Of a stretch of DNA of 64,000 nucleotides, positions 31,740 to 42,839 are shown piece by piece. Both the position numbers and the translations under genes were made by a program. Position 1 is the stretch's first letter. Every line of letters starts with the position of its first letter. Source of the DNA: Sepiola atlantica (Eukaryota; Mollusca; Cephalopoda; Sepiida; Sepiolidae). The notes beneath the pieces were generated by a model. That model searched no databases. It was not told the DNA's origin and saw only the letters and a program-made list of their open reading frames with translations. The stretch is from NCBI GenBank assembly GCA_963556195.1, contig OY744519.1, forward strand, positions 107,532,500 to 107,596,499. The letters run 5' to 3'.

Positions 31740-32535
31740 CGAAATTCTGCATTTTTTGTAATTCATAAAAGGCAGAATTCCGCTTTCTTTTTTCTTTTTT
31801 AATAAGACAAGGCCAAACAAATCACTAGAGCTTTACATCTTTATTTTTTACCATTTGACTTGATTTTATTTCTCTTTCTCCCTCTTTCTTGCTTTATCTT
31901 TCTCTTTTCCTGTTTTTTCTCTCTTCTTTTCTCTGTTACATTTTCTTTTTCCTTCTTTCGCCTTCCTTTCTCTTCTCTCTGAAAATGTTAATTTTGCCAT
32001 ACTTCAAACGATTCATGGATAGGGGAGGTATGAAACCTGTGTCATCAGTGAATCTCTTTCTGTCTCCCTTAAAACATACAGTCAATATTTTCAGTTTGGA
32101 AAAAAAAGGGTATTATAGATTAACACTCATTTTACGTTAAATGGGCCCCTAGGGTGGGAAATTGGTGAGGGACCGTGGCTCCTCAGGTTGGGAAATTCAT
32201 CTCGATTTCATATTATTGGCCACTCACATCCCTGAAGACTGTCACTTAGAACCGATTGTTAATCAACACCTTTATCCATTGTGTCATGGGTTCGTCAGTG
32301 TAGGAGTGAGGTTCTTTCCCCTTCCTCTATAATTATGCTAATTCAAAATAAAATATCAATAAGATTGAATATTAAAATCAATAAAATGGATTGGAAATAA
32401 AAAAAAATGTAAAGAACATAATCGAATGAAAAATCATGTTTATATCGAAACAGAATTAAGTATTATCTTGTATTCAAAAAGCTATCAAAGCTAAAAGAAC
32501 AGTGAACTGACAGACTGGCTCTACTTTATATATAA
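31740..32535. other. Mostly unassigned; weak tRNA-like block on minus strand
   Basis: 31860-31980 is pyrimidine-rich low-complexity DNA. Minus strand 32230-32310 has ACACAATGGATAAAGGTG...CGGTTCTAAGTG, a possible decayed tRNA-like head. Nothing else recognised. Confidence 0.4.
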
Positions 32536-32539
32536 GACA

Positions 32540-32945
32540 AAGAGTAGTGCACCCAAAGTTTTGGTCCTCATTTATTTGCCTCCCCGCGAGGACAAAGTTA
32601 TACACAAGTTCAATGTTTTATGTGGGGAATATCATATCCAGCTACCCAAAAAGGGGCAATCTGAATGGGACAAAAATAAAGATTTCTCCCCCCCCCCCCG
32701 TCAAGAAAGATGTCTTCTCCTCCGATCGAAGACAGAACAGATACTACACGTTGAAATATTTATTTGCAGAAAATATAAAAATTTTATATTTAAACAAATT
32801 AGGCACAAGGCCATCAAAAGTGTGGGAAAGAAAGTCACACTTAGTCTAAATTGATAAAAATGTCTATCCTACTCTTAACTAGAATCATTTTATTCACCGC
32901 AATACCACATTTACTCTAGAGGCCGTCCTACTTAAGATATCCCCA
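32540..32945 (+). repeat. Interspersed repeat family O, uninterrupted copy
   Basis: GAACAGATACTACACGTTGA, ATATTTATTTGCAGAAAATA, AAATTAGGCACAAGGCCATC and TGTCTATCCTACTCTTAACT-AGAAT are matched on the opposite strand at 42040-42245 and 42569-42600. This copy lacks the 323-bp insert found there. Two overlapping plus frames of about 100 codons cover part of it, but the second copy breaks both. Confidence 0.75.
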
Positions 32946-32949
32946 AATT

Positions 32950-33540
32950 GGTTGAAAAAAATGTTTTTTTTCAAAATTATATTTACACGTTGATCCTAGC
33001 CCGAAGACTAGCAAATTTAGGTCAGGTTTTACACATTTACAGCTGACATTAATTTTTATGTAGTGCATTGCAGTGTGTTCTCGCTATGACAAAACAGAGG
33101 AATGGCATCCGCCATGGCAACCATTATTTTTTTGTTAAGCGAGAACGTGTCGGCATTTACGACTAGTCATTTACGGTTATTTTCCTCTTTTTAACCAATG
33201 TTGAAGAAAAAATACCAACTTATTTTCTATTTTCAATTTGAAAAATCTTCTATACGTTTCTTTTGTTGCCATTTATATATAAAAAAAATAAATATACAAA
33301 ACCTGGGACAAATTCTATTCTTCTCTTCATCTTTTATGATTATAATTGGCACTTCTTTTTGAATTCCTTGTATTTTTCTCAACAAGTGTCTGTCTACAGC
33401 CGGCACCTAACAATCCAGAAACCAGAAAAAGAAAACTATTTAAAAAAAAAAAGAAGCATATAAATAAAAGGAAATATTATGTATCATCATCCATTTTATC
33501 ATCTTATTTCCCTCGGTTGGGTGTGTTGACGTTTTCTGAC
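32950..33540. other. Unassigned stretch
   Basis: No feature recognised. Confidence 0.4.
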
Positions 33541-33544
33541 AGCG

Positions 33545-34098
33545 TGTAATTTCGGTCACCAAGCTTGACGGTCTTGAGGATTGATTCTGTTCAAATTCCA
33601 TTATCTAAGATCCTTGTTGATGGTTTGCATCCAAGTTTTCTTAGCTCATCCCACTTTCCTCTGGCCTTCCATCTCAAGGTCTCTGCATTTTCTTATCCAA
33701 GCGTTGCTCCTTTCAACATGGCCAAAGCAACCCAGCCGACTGATCGTCAAGATTTCATTCAGCTTTGGTATATTCATGCTCACCAACAGAGTATTAAACC
33801 TGATACGACAGGTCTGGTTTGGATCGACATTGTATATCCATCTGACCATAGCTATGTCATTACACTGAAGACGGTCGAGTGAGGATTGAGTGGAGACCCA
33901 GCACTCACCTCCATACAGCATCATGTGCCGAACACAGCTGCTATATACCTTCCCCCTGGTAGTGAGGGGGATAGCTCGTTGTATATGGAAAAGATGTTCG
34001 TCCCTCTCTCGGTTCTTGCAAAGACTGAAATGGTAAAGAAAAGGCATGGATATTTTGTTGTATGCAACTGCATCTAACTGCTGTTTGAATATTTTACA
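33545..34098 (-). pseudogene. LINE ORF2 C-terminal region, decayed
   Basis: The minus strand encodes TRGKVYSSCVRHMMLYGGEC-W, then IAMVRWIYNVDPNQTCRIRF and LTISRLGCFGHVERSNAWIR-KCRDLEMEGQRKVG. It continues past a stop with AKKTWMQTINKDL...NPQDRQAW. Order and motifs (LYG-E-W, RW.CNV, R.FGHVER, RPRKTW, D...W) are those of the post-RT tail of RTE-like or related LINE proteins. It stops where the family B element starts at 34099. Confidence 0.82.
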
Positions 34099-34700
34099 AC
34101 TAGCTGTCCCGACCCGGCATTGCCCAAGAGTATTTATGTTATATATACCTTCTCTCTGATGTCTCATAAGTCACAATCAAACAAAATGCATGTTTGTTAT
34201 CGAATGCAAATCACAAATCAGAACAGCACAATTAAATCCTACCTCGTGTCCCGTGACTGATGCATGTCATCCATAATCGTCTCCAGGGGGTGGGAGTGGG
34301 GGGGGGCACTCTGACCCAAAATTAAAGTTTAACAACAACTAAAGAAAAGAAGAATATTCTCGAATTATGAGAAGGACCATTTATTGAGATGTTGACATCA
34401 TCTTCTTTACTGCTAACAGCAGAGTGGGAGGGGGGCGACATTCCGGCATTACAGACCTCTGGGGCCTTAACTCCTTTGTTTATAATCGATTTTAAAGTCA
34501 TTTCTCTACACGTGCTGTCCGCTCAACGCTTCCAAACGAACTCTCACTTCTCTTGCCTCTTTTCGTTGAGCCATATGACGTCTGAGTGCACACGTCCTGT
34601 GTACGTGTGAACGCCACCCTGTGAACCGAAATCATCAGATATATATATACTATCGAACCTACTCTTTACTATTTAACATATATTCTTGCTGCCAAAATTG
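34099..34700 (+). repeat. Interspersed repeat family B
   Basis: Starts ACTAGCTGTCCCGACCCGGC-ATTGCCC, a hairpin-type head seen in related form at 29384 (plus) and 37885 (minus; ATTAGTTGCTCCTACCCGGT-GTTGTCC). The body holds a G-rich run (34288-34305), and the end is not defined. Similar ACCCGGCATTGCC heads are widespread in invertebrate repeats; class not assigned. Confidence 0.5.
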
Positions 34701-35049
34701 TGTAACAGAAGATAGTAATTAATTTTAAATCTTTAGAATGTGTTGCGCAAAGGTGAAAGTTAACTACCCTTGAATTCGTTCTTTTTAAATCTTAATTGTA
34801 TAAATAGTAAGAGCCTAAGAACTCAGTGCTGATTTATTAAGGTTTACATATTGTTGTCTGTGTACTAATTCATGCAAAGTATGTAGAATACAGAAGACAA
34901 AAGTAAAAATAAAAAGTAGCATAATATTGTAATTGTAATCAGTTAAAATAGGAAAAAATCAGAGGAATAAATAAACATGGGCTGGCTGGAGTTTGAACTC
35001 ACAGCCTTTTTTAGTGCCGTGATAAAGAACCAATGGTCAGCATGGCAAG

Positions 35050-35320
35050 TTGAATTTACTAAGAACGTTTTAAAATATCAGGTGCATCTCGTTGAACTCT
35101 GACTTTTACCCAGTCATGGCTGACTGAACGAGAACAATCTACCCCTGTGGATTTAATACAGGATTCAGTTCGACATTCTGCACAGATTCCTTAGTTTGAC
35201 ATAAAGATTTCCGTATTAGACAAGATGCCTCTGAAGAAGATTAGAGGTTAGATCGACTGAAACGCTGTGAGAATAATATCAAATATGAAAATAGTAATCC
35301 AAATAATACAAGATTGCAAT
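35050..35320 (+). mobile_element. SINE family L, 3' module
   Basis: CCTCTGAAGAAGATTAGAGG-TTAGATCGACTGAAACGCTG-TGAGAATAATATC matches the modules at 31440-31560 (minus) and 37450-37510. Just upstream, minus-strand 34990-35040 has a good isolated B box (GTGAGTTCAAACTCC), which may be another SINE head in the opposite direction. Confidence 0.6.
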
Positions 35321-35329
35321 TTCTGTATG

Positions 35330-36110
35330 ATCTATTTCTCGATTGAACACACAACCGTTCTTAAAAACTAAAAAAAAAAATGCTTACCATAGTTCCTGAG
35401 TACTTTAACTTGGTAATCCTGAAGCAGGATCGAACAGTGGAAGTAGCCTGACTCGCTTCATCCCGCCATAAAAGAACCCGTCTTTGCTTGTTGTGCAATT
35501 TAAAAGTTAAAGAATGTTTGAATTGTAGGTCGAGTGAGGATTTGAACACTGCCTGATGAATTATGAATACCGGCTTAATTTTAGTTATTTTTATTTTAAC
35601 ATCCGGAACAGCAAATCCATGTGCAATTATGTAGATCAAGTTGGTTTTCATGCGTCTGATTTAACTTAATAAAAGAAGGAACAGAAATCGCATTTGTGGT
35701 TGACAATTCATTTCTAAACTTGAGGTTGTGAAGAGTAAAATGGAGAGAAAGAAAAGAAAAGAGGGGAAAGAAAAGAAAATGGCGACTGAGCTTGTGAGCA
35801 TTTTTTTTTTGACTTATGCAACAAGTGGAATTAATTTTATTTAATTACGTTACATTTACTTTTAACGGTCCCTTTAGAGTCAGGGTGGAAACTCTTCTCT
35901 GATATACTTCCAAATCGTCTCTTTCACCTCTTTGACCTGCTTAAGTTTAATCTTTTTACCATATTCCTGGTTGGTCTTTTGTCTTTGATAGAAACTGCAA
36001 CTTCTCTTAAAAATAAATGCCATAAAAACACTTCAGTTTTTGGAGTAGGTAACCCCTCCCATTCACTTAATTATTATAAAACTCATAAAAATCTTAAAGC
36101 ATATTTTCCC
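35330..36110. other. Unassigned stretch
   Basis: The minus open frame at 35361-35651 has no recognisable domain. No repeat match within the window. Confidence 0.4.
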
Positions 36111-36114
36111 ATTT

Positions 36115-36330
36115 CTCAAAGGAGGTAGTGATGATGAATGGACTGACAACCTAGGCATGCCTGGTTCGAATCCTGAAAGTTCCATAGCATCACTTTCATT
36201 ATGGATATTGACAACTTTCATGTGTTCCTTTCTATAAGTATTTGATTCTAAAAAGCAATCAGGGGGAGGGGGACCAATGCCAACAATGGCATCAAGCCAG
36301 TCAAAATGTAACATTGTCCCCATGTTCTCC
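36115..36330 (+). mobile_element. tRNA-derived SINE
   Basis: A perfect B box (CTGGTTCGAATCCTG) at about 36160 lies ~35 nt after GATGATGAATGGACTGAC, then an AT-rich and G-rich tail to AATGCCAACAATGGCATC. No intact cloverleaf was found, so a SINE head is favoured over a tRNA gene. The family is separate from C and E. Confidence 0.55.
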
Positions 36331-36334
36331 CCAA

Positions 36335-37355
36335 ATCGAAAGGTGTTACAGTAAAAATGAAAAAATCGAAAATAAGAAAGTTTTTATTTAATATAGCTTA
36401 CAATTTATTGTATGTAGAATGTCAGCATTTCTTTTTGCACACTCCGCTTTATAATTACAGCCAACTCACAAAACCCCAGCTAGGGGAGCAAAAGTCGAAC
36501 GTCTGCTCATTTTTATCGTCAAGTCTGTTTCCTCCTGTTTTCTCTCGATCGATGATGTACGTCTGCAATTGTTTTTGACACATTTCTCAATCGGCATACT
36601 TCAAAACAAAAACAATCATATGTTTACAATTAAAGTGTTAGTCTCTAACTCAAAATTATCAAAACAATCGCAGTCGCATTCCAAACACGACGTCTACCCC
36701 CAATGATCTACATAACGTTACCATCATTCATTACCCTACCTTTTTCGATCACCCTGCCGTAATCTCGTTACAAAATGTCATACCATGCTGATGTGTATGA
36801 ATGCGTTTTTCCACTTTTCAAACCACATTCTGGTGGTCTCTTAAACTTTCTTCTCATGTACCGGGTGGGTGTGAAGAGCCCAGTTCAACATGGATTTTTC
36901 CTAGAAAATCTTCATAAAATCTGTGTTTTATTCACATTAACATTTTTCATTCTTTCATTATTCTTCCTTAATTTAATTAATTAATCTGCTGGAGTTTTTT
37001 TTCTGTTCGTGTTTTAAATACAATTAATAGTTCCTTCAAATCACCATCCAGCACACTCATGCATTAAAGTTGTGAAAGTTGTAGATTTGCAGTGAGAGGT
37101 TGGTCGAACAAAAGGTGAAATACAACAAGAACATGGCTTGTGAGTTATCGCAATAAGCGATTAGCTATAACCTTGATTTTGTGCAACCCTGATTTCATTA
37201 AATATTAACTTTGTGGCACACAAACAGATTGACAGAGATCTTATATCTATTCTTTTCTATGTATATGAGAAAGTCTGTTTGTTGACTTTGGTTATCGATA
37301 GCTTTCGTCCTACAAAATCATCTATCTCGGAATTTTTTAGATAAACATTGATAAT
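36335..37355. other. Unassigned stretch
   Basis: No gene or recognised repeat. Confidence 0.4.
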
Positions 37356-37359
37356 TTGT

Positions 37360-37545
37360 ATTATTTGGATTATTCAGACTACTGTTCTCATCTTGGATGT
37401 TATTCTCACAACAGATTCCCGAGTTCGACAGAAAGATTCTTGAGTTAGATAAAACGTACCTGAAGAAGGTCAGAGGTTACATCGGCGGAAACGTTGTAAG
37501 AATAACATCCAAGATGAGAACAGTAGTCTGAATAATCCAAATAAT
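37360..37545. repeat. Fold-back version of SINE family L tail, 53-bp arms
   Basis: ATTATTTGGATTATTCAGAC...ATTCTCACAAC (37360-37412) is inverted at 37493-37545 with one mismatch and no indel. The 80-bp loop carries the CCTGAAGAAGGTCAGAGGTT module of family L. Confidence 0.85.
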
Positions 37546-37599
37546 CCAAAATCAATTTTTAATTCTGATTAGTCAGACCTTTTTTGCAACGTTGGTACA

Positions 37600-37885
37600 T
37601 TTTTTTAGCAAGAAAATAAAAAGTAATTCAATTTAATTAATTAGAGAAATTATTTTATCCGACCAAAATAATTTTCAAAATTATACCATCTTAAAAGAAA
37701 GGGAAGTAACTTTGTATTCATCAATACAGAGTTACATCTCTTTGTTTGGTCTACTTGTCACTTTTGAAAAAGGCTGCAAAATATTTTTTACATTTCAATC
37801 ACGTAAATTATTACTGAAGGTAAAAATTATACTGGACAACACCGGGTAGGAGCAACTAATATATATATAATAGGTATAAAGATTT
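37600..37885 (-). repeat. Family B-like element, minus strand
   Basis: The right end reads, on the minus strand, ATTAGTTGCTCCTACCCGGT-GTTGTCC, like the heads at 34099 and 29384. A short TA run lies outside the head. Confidence 0.45.
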
Positions 37886-38269
37886 TTATTTATACAAACA
37901 TTATTTCGCTACACATTTGCAAAATATGTTTCGGTCACAGCTATAGGAGAGTCAGACTTTATCAAGGCCAAGGTCTTTTCATTAAAGTTTCATTTAGTGG
38001 AATGGGACAAGATTTTTTTTCAAAAATGAACACGTGATCAATTCATCACCTAAAAATATTAACCGTTAAATTTTTTATTTGCTCATTAATTTATTTATTT
38101 TATTTTTTATGAAGAAGGTATTCTGACCTAAATTTTAAAATAACTCTATCTATTATTGAGCACTCTTATATAAATTCATTAATAAGTTTTTGGATTTTTT
38201 CCCTGTGGATGTAAATTTTATCTAGATTAAAATTGTAGTTCTTGTCTGGTTTTTTTAAAATTTGTTTGT

Positions 38270-38440
38270 TCACAAACTCCAACTAGGTTTTTGGAGATAG
38301 ACCGCCCATAACCGTATATATTTTGAAACTACATCTTTGGATAAGTATATTTCATTTTGATCAAATGGGAGTACAATATTATTGTGGAATTTACATTCGT
38401 GATTGACATCCATAAAACAGAAATACAACTTTTTACTTTA
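38270..38440 (+). repeat. Interspersed repeat family P
   Basis: TTTTTGGAGATAGACCGCCCATAAC and ATATTTTGAAACTACATCTT...CATTTTGATCAAA match 42660-42770 (GGTTTTGGTGATAGCTCTC..., ATATTCTGAAACTACATTAA...). Confidence 0.55.
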
Positions 38441-38944
38441 TTTTATTCATAACTTATATTATTGGCATTTAAAAAATCAGAATACAAATGTTAGAGGTCC
38501 AGGGCTTGGAGCAGGAGTTCACAGAAGTCATCATTGATTCTCAAGAATTGGTGGTGTGCTTCAAGGGGTTAAAATGTATAAATTCACTAAAATTATTTCA
38601 ATTTATGTCACTTTACTTACATCTGCTTCCACTCAATCAATGCTGTGTACATTCTTGGGCCCCACCCGAAAAATTGAATATATAAAATGTAAAAGATAAT
38701 GAAAAAAATGTAGCATGATGTTATTGGCTGGGGACAGAAAGACATAGTATTCCTCATCCAATCCCAAGCAATGCTAGGTTTCCCTGTTAGTCTCTGATAT
38801 TAGCATAGCTCCCTCCATTAACAAATTTTCCAATTGTTGAATTGCTGTTGGGAACAAAAGAGGTTCGAAAGGCAAGGCATTCCATTGTAATCAATATAGT
38901 TTTCTTTTATATTGGAATTGGTATTTTATTTATTGATCTTCCAA

Positions 38945-39205
38945 AACAGATTCAAGAAGATTGTACTTGAAGCGACACAGTGAAAGGTAACCAGAATTAT
39001 CGATTACTTTAGGAAAATTGCCTATCACAACACTTGTAGAATGCAGAATGCAGAATGCAGGGTGATCAAATAGAACCCATAAAAGACATTAATGTGGGAT
39101 TTTGCATAATGCCGATCTGACTGGCCAACCTCCAGCACTACTGGAACAACACCTTCAACTGAGTTTCCAATCCTATTATTATGGAAAAATTTGCTTTGAA
39201 CAGTC
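38945..39205 (+). repeat. LINE-associated repeat
   Basis: GTAACCAGAATTATCGATTA-CTTTAGGAAAATTG...CTATCACAACACTTGTAGAA is repeated at 40840-40915, just before the LINE tail at 40950. It is likely the upstream part of that LINE or its UTR. The segment has a 12-bp (AATGCAG)n-like run at 39040. Confidence 0.5.
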
Positions 39206-39224
39206 ATAATAAAAAAAGTAAAGT

Positions 39225-39475
39225 GGTCGACCGTAGTCGAGGGTGACCCGAATGCTCACTTTTCATTTGTTACTACAGTAGAGGGTGGCACTCCTTTCCC
39301 AGGATTACTTCATTTACCCTTGACCCTCACCTCATAATGCTGAGTGTTTAGCAAGAGGTTATGAAATACCATTTTTTGAGTCTTTGGTATGACTTGACTT
39401 AGGATTGAACTCAGATCTCCCGAACTATGAGTGCACACTCTAACCATTATGTAAAATGGGTCGGTTATAGTAAGA
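39225..39475 (-). mobile_element. tRNA-derived SINE (family E)
   Basis: The minus strand reads ATAATGGTTAGAGTGTGCAC (A-box area), GATCTGAGTTCAATCCTAAG (B box), AAGTCATACCAAAGACTCAA, TTGCTAAACACTCAGCATTA, AAGGGTAAATGAAGTAATCC and GGGAAAGGAGTGCCACCCTC. It is the fuller of two copies; the other is 21540-21725. Confidence 0.78.
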
Positions 39476-39484
39476 ATTAATATC

Positions 39485-39670
39485 AACCTGCTACAAATCC
39501 AATGTCAACAGATTCCTGTCATGAAACGTCCCCACAAATATTCGAACTTGGTTCATTCCATCAATCATCCTCAGTTCTCTCATAATGTTCTTCATCTCTC
39601 AACTGGCAATCATTCCATCTCTTGACCCTTATCCTCGAGTTGCTTGTAGCAGTTACATGATTGAAATCTA
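39485..39670 (+). mobile_element. LINE 3' end fragment
   Basis: CAAATCCAATGTCAACAGAT-TCCTGTCATGAA and CCTTATCCTCGAGTTGCTTG align with 12600-12800. No A tail remains. Confidence 0.65.
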
Positions 39671-39689
39671 TTTTCTTTTGTACTAATAT

Positions 39690-40075
39690 GTAATCATTCG
39701 TGTAGTGATTAGTACATGGTTCGGTAAGCTAACACAGGCATGTTCAAACTCGCGTAGTGATACACAAGCGATTAGAACACTTAGCGCATACTTTCCGCCG
39801 AAGCCTGTTTTTGCGTCAAATATTAACAGTCCTATTCGAGATGCAAACGTGAACAAACGTGTATTTCCTGGTTCGTTTCTCATCATGACTTGGGCGAGAG
39901 ATGAAACCAAAAAACCTGAACGCAATTCCTTTTCTCTAATATATGCCGGCCGAACCAACCTGTCTTATATTCTTGTGTGCCTAACTCCTTCTGAATCCTA
40001 TTCTGTGTTGATGAAACTGTTAAATAAAGTTGATATAAATTGCAGAGAAGAGGGTTTTTTTTTTAACTAGAACTC
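39690..40075 (+). other. tRNA-like head followed by a GC-richer 121-codon open frame
   Basis: 39690-39765 has GTGTAGTGATTAGTACATGG and GCATGTTCAAACTCGCG, resembling A and B boxes of a SINE head. The next ~250 bp are more GC-rich than the flanks. They are open on both strands at once, a sign of composition rather than coding. The plus frame (39705-40070) starts inside the tRNA-like head and has no known domain. Confidence 0.4.
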
Positions 40076-40079
40076 TGAC

Positions 40080-40255
40080 TCTGATGACTCTTTTTTCTTC
40101 CTCATTTCAAGCAAGCCCAGTCAGATGAATACAGATGCAGCAACACTCTAGAAAATGGTTATCTCCGACAAGCATCTCACAACCTCACTAACACTCTGCA
40201 GGCTTTTGGCCTTGATAAAGTGGTGATCTTTCTAGTAAGGTAAAAAAAAAAGATC
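40080..40255 (+). mobile_element. LINE 3' terminus with short A tail
   Basis: GCTTTTGGCCTTGATAAAGT-GGTGATCTTTCTAGTAAGGT followed by A10 (40241-40250). Same end as 3590-3708. Confidence 0.65.
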
Positions 40256-40259
40256 AGGA

Positions 40260-40830
40260 GTCTGTGTGTTTTATCAAGACACAGCCTCTAAGTGAGGTAC
40301 CAGCCAAGGTTAACAGTCCTCACTTGACAGTTAGTCAATTAAGTTTTGAGGCGCCTAACACCAAGCAAAGCTTATTTTTTTCAACATACATATAGTACAT
40401 TTTATGGAGACCCATCTGATTATGGTGAACGACTTATCTCACTGTCTTCATTGTAATATAAAATAAAAAAAATTGTAATAATGAAACAAATATCTTTTTG
40501 TGTATAAACTTTAATCTGGATTAACTAACTTCCACTAAAATTTTCTAAAAGCAGGGGAGATTGTGGTGAACATCTTATCCTCCCTACCTTCTGTTAATAA
40601 TGCTTATAAATATTCCTGTTTATAATAAATTCTTCGTATATGCTGAATAGAATCTAGATACGGTTTCTATGCTTTTTTTTTTTATAACAGACAAGTCTCA
40701 CATCACCCTCTAGAATAAATTGCCAGTTGGTCCAGGACTGCTTATTGGTTATTCACAGCTGGTCATCTGAAGGCCGTTTCACAATCCGTCACCTGGGACC
40801 TAGTGGAGGGGTGATGATCGCTCCATGTTA
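40260..40830. other. Unassigned AT-rich stretch
   Basis: No feature recognised. Confidence 0.4.
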
Positions 40831-40834
40831 CTAG

Positions 40835-41280
40835 TACAGAGAAAGTTAACACGGATTATTGATTACTTTCGGAAAATAGGATATCACAACACTTTTAGAA
40901 CAAAGAACGCAAGGTGATCTGATAAAATTCATAAAACTTCTAAATGGACATAACAGCTCTGGAGAATCTATTTAAAAGTTATAGTCTTTGGGGAGTTTGT
41001 CTGTCCGTATGCAAATAGAGGATCTACTGACCACTGTGAAAATGAAGTGGTACGGCCATGTCAAACAGTCATCAGGTCTCACAAAGACAATCTTGCATAG
41101 AACTATACAGGGAGAAAGCAGGAGGGGTAGACAAAGAAAGAGATGGGAGGACAACATCCAAGAGTGAACAGGACTGGCGCTGAGTAGCATGCTCAGGAAA
41201 GCAGAAAGAGAAAGCTGATTGCCAGGACATCTTTAGCACCCAACGGTCATCCCAACTACAGGACAGATGAGATGAGATAC
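40835..41280 (+). pseudogene. LINE ORF2 C-terminal region, decayed
   Basis: Across plus frames: KWYGHVKQSSGLTKTILHRT near 41045, then IQGESRRGRQRKRWEDNIQE-W near 41110 and LALSSMLRKAEREKADCQ near 41175. RWYGHV...GRQRKRWEDNI.EWTG is a standard LINE ORF2 tail. Stops at 41168 and elsewhere kill it. It is followed by the low-identity end SSQLQDR. A different LINE family from the 33.5-kb fossil. Confidence 0.8.
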
Positions 41281-41284
41281 AAAT

Positions 41285-42035
41285 AGAAATATGCGATTGG
41301 TTGAGAAAAAAGGAATAGGCAGAGTACACATTACTAAGGCAATAGTTTTTATGATGTAAATACCAGAATTTGAATCTTATGTATGTCTAAAGAATTTTAA
41401 TTTAACTGGATACATGTTCTATAAATTTAAAGAAATAAACATAATAACATAAAAACCCATTGCATTCATTTCTAAGTGACCTTTTTATAATCCCCCCCCC
41501 CAAAAAAAAGACATAATTTGGCATTAGTTAAAAGTTAATTATATTTTTGCTTAAAAACATAATTTCTAATGTTTTTTGCCAATAAAAACAATATGTAAAT
41601 ACATTTGAATGAACATAGAAATTCATCATAGTTACTTACTCTCTCATGCAAATTAAAAGTAGCATATTTTTTTCCCACAAAATTTCACAAATATTTTACT
41701 TCATACTAGTTTTAAAGCGGTAGGAGCTAGGTAAAGATGGAAATAGACAAACCCAGGTACTGTACCAACACCGCTCAAGGAGTGAGATATAAACTAGTAA
41801 AGAATAATCTATATAATCTAAGGCAATTTCATGTTCGTACGTACGTTATCACTCTCCCCCCAATTTTTAAACATGGGACTAACGATCGCTGAAGATGCAA
41901 TTCAAAGAAAGTAATTAAAAAAAAATTCATCTGATGTCACTATTGTGTCGAATGTCAAAGTCGAACTAAAATACACTTTCTTCTTTATTTATGAAAGAAC
42001 TATGGAAAATTTTTAAAATTACAAACTAATTTGAT
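41285..42035. other. Unassigned AT-rich stretch
   Basis: No gene. No repeat copy found elsewhere in the window. Confidence 0.4.
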
Positions 42036-42039
42036 AATA

Positions 42040-42780
42040 GCCTAAGTAGGAAAGAAAGCCCCTAGAGCAAATGTGGTATTGTGGTGACAGATAATTCTAG
42101 TTAAGAGTAGGATAGACATATTTATCACTTTAGACAAAGGATGACCAACGACACCCATTTCCCCACATTTTTGATGGCCTTATGCCTAATTTGTTTTAAA
42201 TATAAATATGTATTTTCTGCAAATAAATATTTTAAAGTGTAGTATGTGTTCCGATGGATACTACACCCTATAGACTGGTATCGTCTTGGCCTTCAGGCCT
42301 TGATTCCGCCAGTCTGTGGGTTTGTCCTGTGCAGTTCTAGGAGGTCCACCCTCCCAGGCTTTACCTCCCCTCTTTGGGGAGGAGTAAGTTCATTGCTTAC
42401 TGCCTGAGGCGCCCCTACCGGGGAATGCCGACGGGGCTGCCCAGGCATTTTTTTGTAGGCCAGAGTGCTCAAATTCTCGGGCGCTGGCTTTTCAAATCCC
42501 ACTTTCCGACTTTGTGTCACATCTTACCGCTGTGGGAGGTAGATAAATAAAGCCTTTGGGCTAGGATCAAAGTGTAGTATTTGTCTTGTCCTAAGATGGT
42601 ACAATAATATTGTGGGCTCTGTGTTTGCTCCGAACGTTCATGGGATGGAAATATATCACAAACCCCTACAAGGGTTTTGGTGATAGCTCTCATAACATGA
42701 TATATTCTGAAACTACATTAACCATGGTACTTACATAAGTATTTTTCATTTTGAAAAACGGCGGTACCATAATATCGTGA
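42040..42780 (-). repeat. Repeat families O and P, interrupted by a 323-bp insertion
   Basis: 42040-42245 and 42569-42600 together match (inverted) the uninterrupted family O copy at 32700-32930. 42600-42780 matches family P at 38270-38440. The insertion is annotated separately. Confidence 0.7.
42246..42568. mobile_element. GC-rich retroposon-like insertion with 12-bp target duplication
   Basis: AAAGTGTAGTAT occurs exactly at 42234-42245 and again at 42569-42580, flanking 323 bp of GC-rich DNA. The 32.7-kb paralogue has this site once without the insert. The insert shows no terminal inverted repeats, no clear tRNA B box and no long A tail. Near its right end lies TAAATAAAGCC. A 75-codon minus frame (42293-42520) spans it without a known domain. 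The left junction is odd: ATACTACAC at 42258 is the reverse complement of GTGTAGTAT in the duplication. Likely a SINE or processed retrocopy of an unidentified RNA. Confidence 0.7.
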
Positions 42781-42839
42781 GGTCTGTGTTCTCGCCAGAC
42801 GTCCATAGAATGCACGGCAACAATATTCATGGCAAGTGT

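Noticed and set aside
36150..36180. Perfect tRNA B box as a possible functional tRNA gene
   Set aside because: No acceptor-stem pairing or proper anticodon arm could be found. A SINE head fits better.
39705..40070. 121-codon plus frame
   Set aside because: The minus strand is open across most of the same DNA, and the start lies inside a tRNA-like SINE head. Composition rather than coding explains it.
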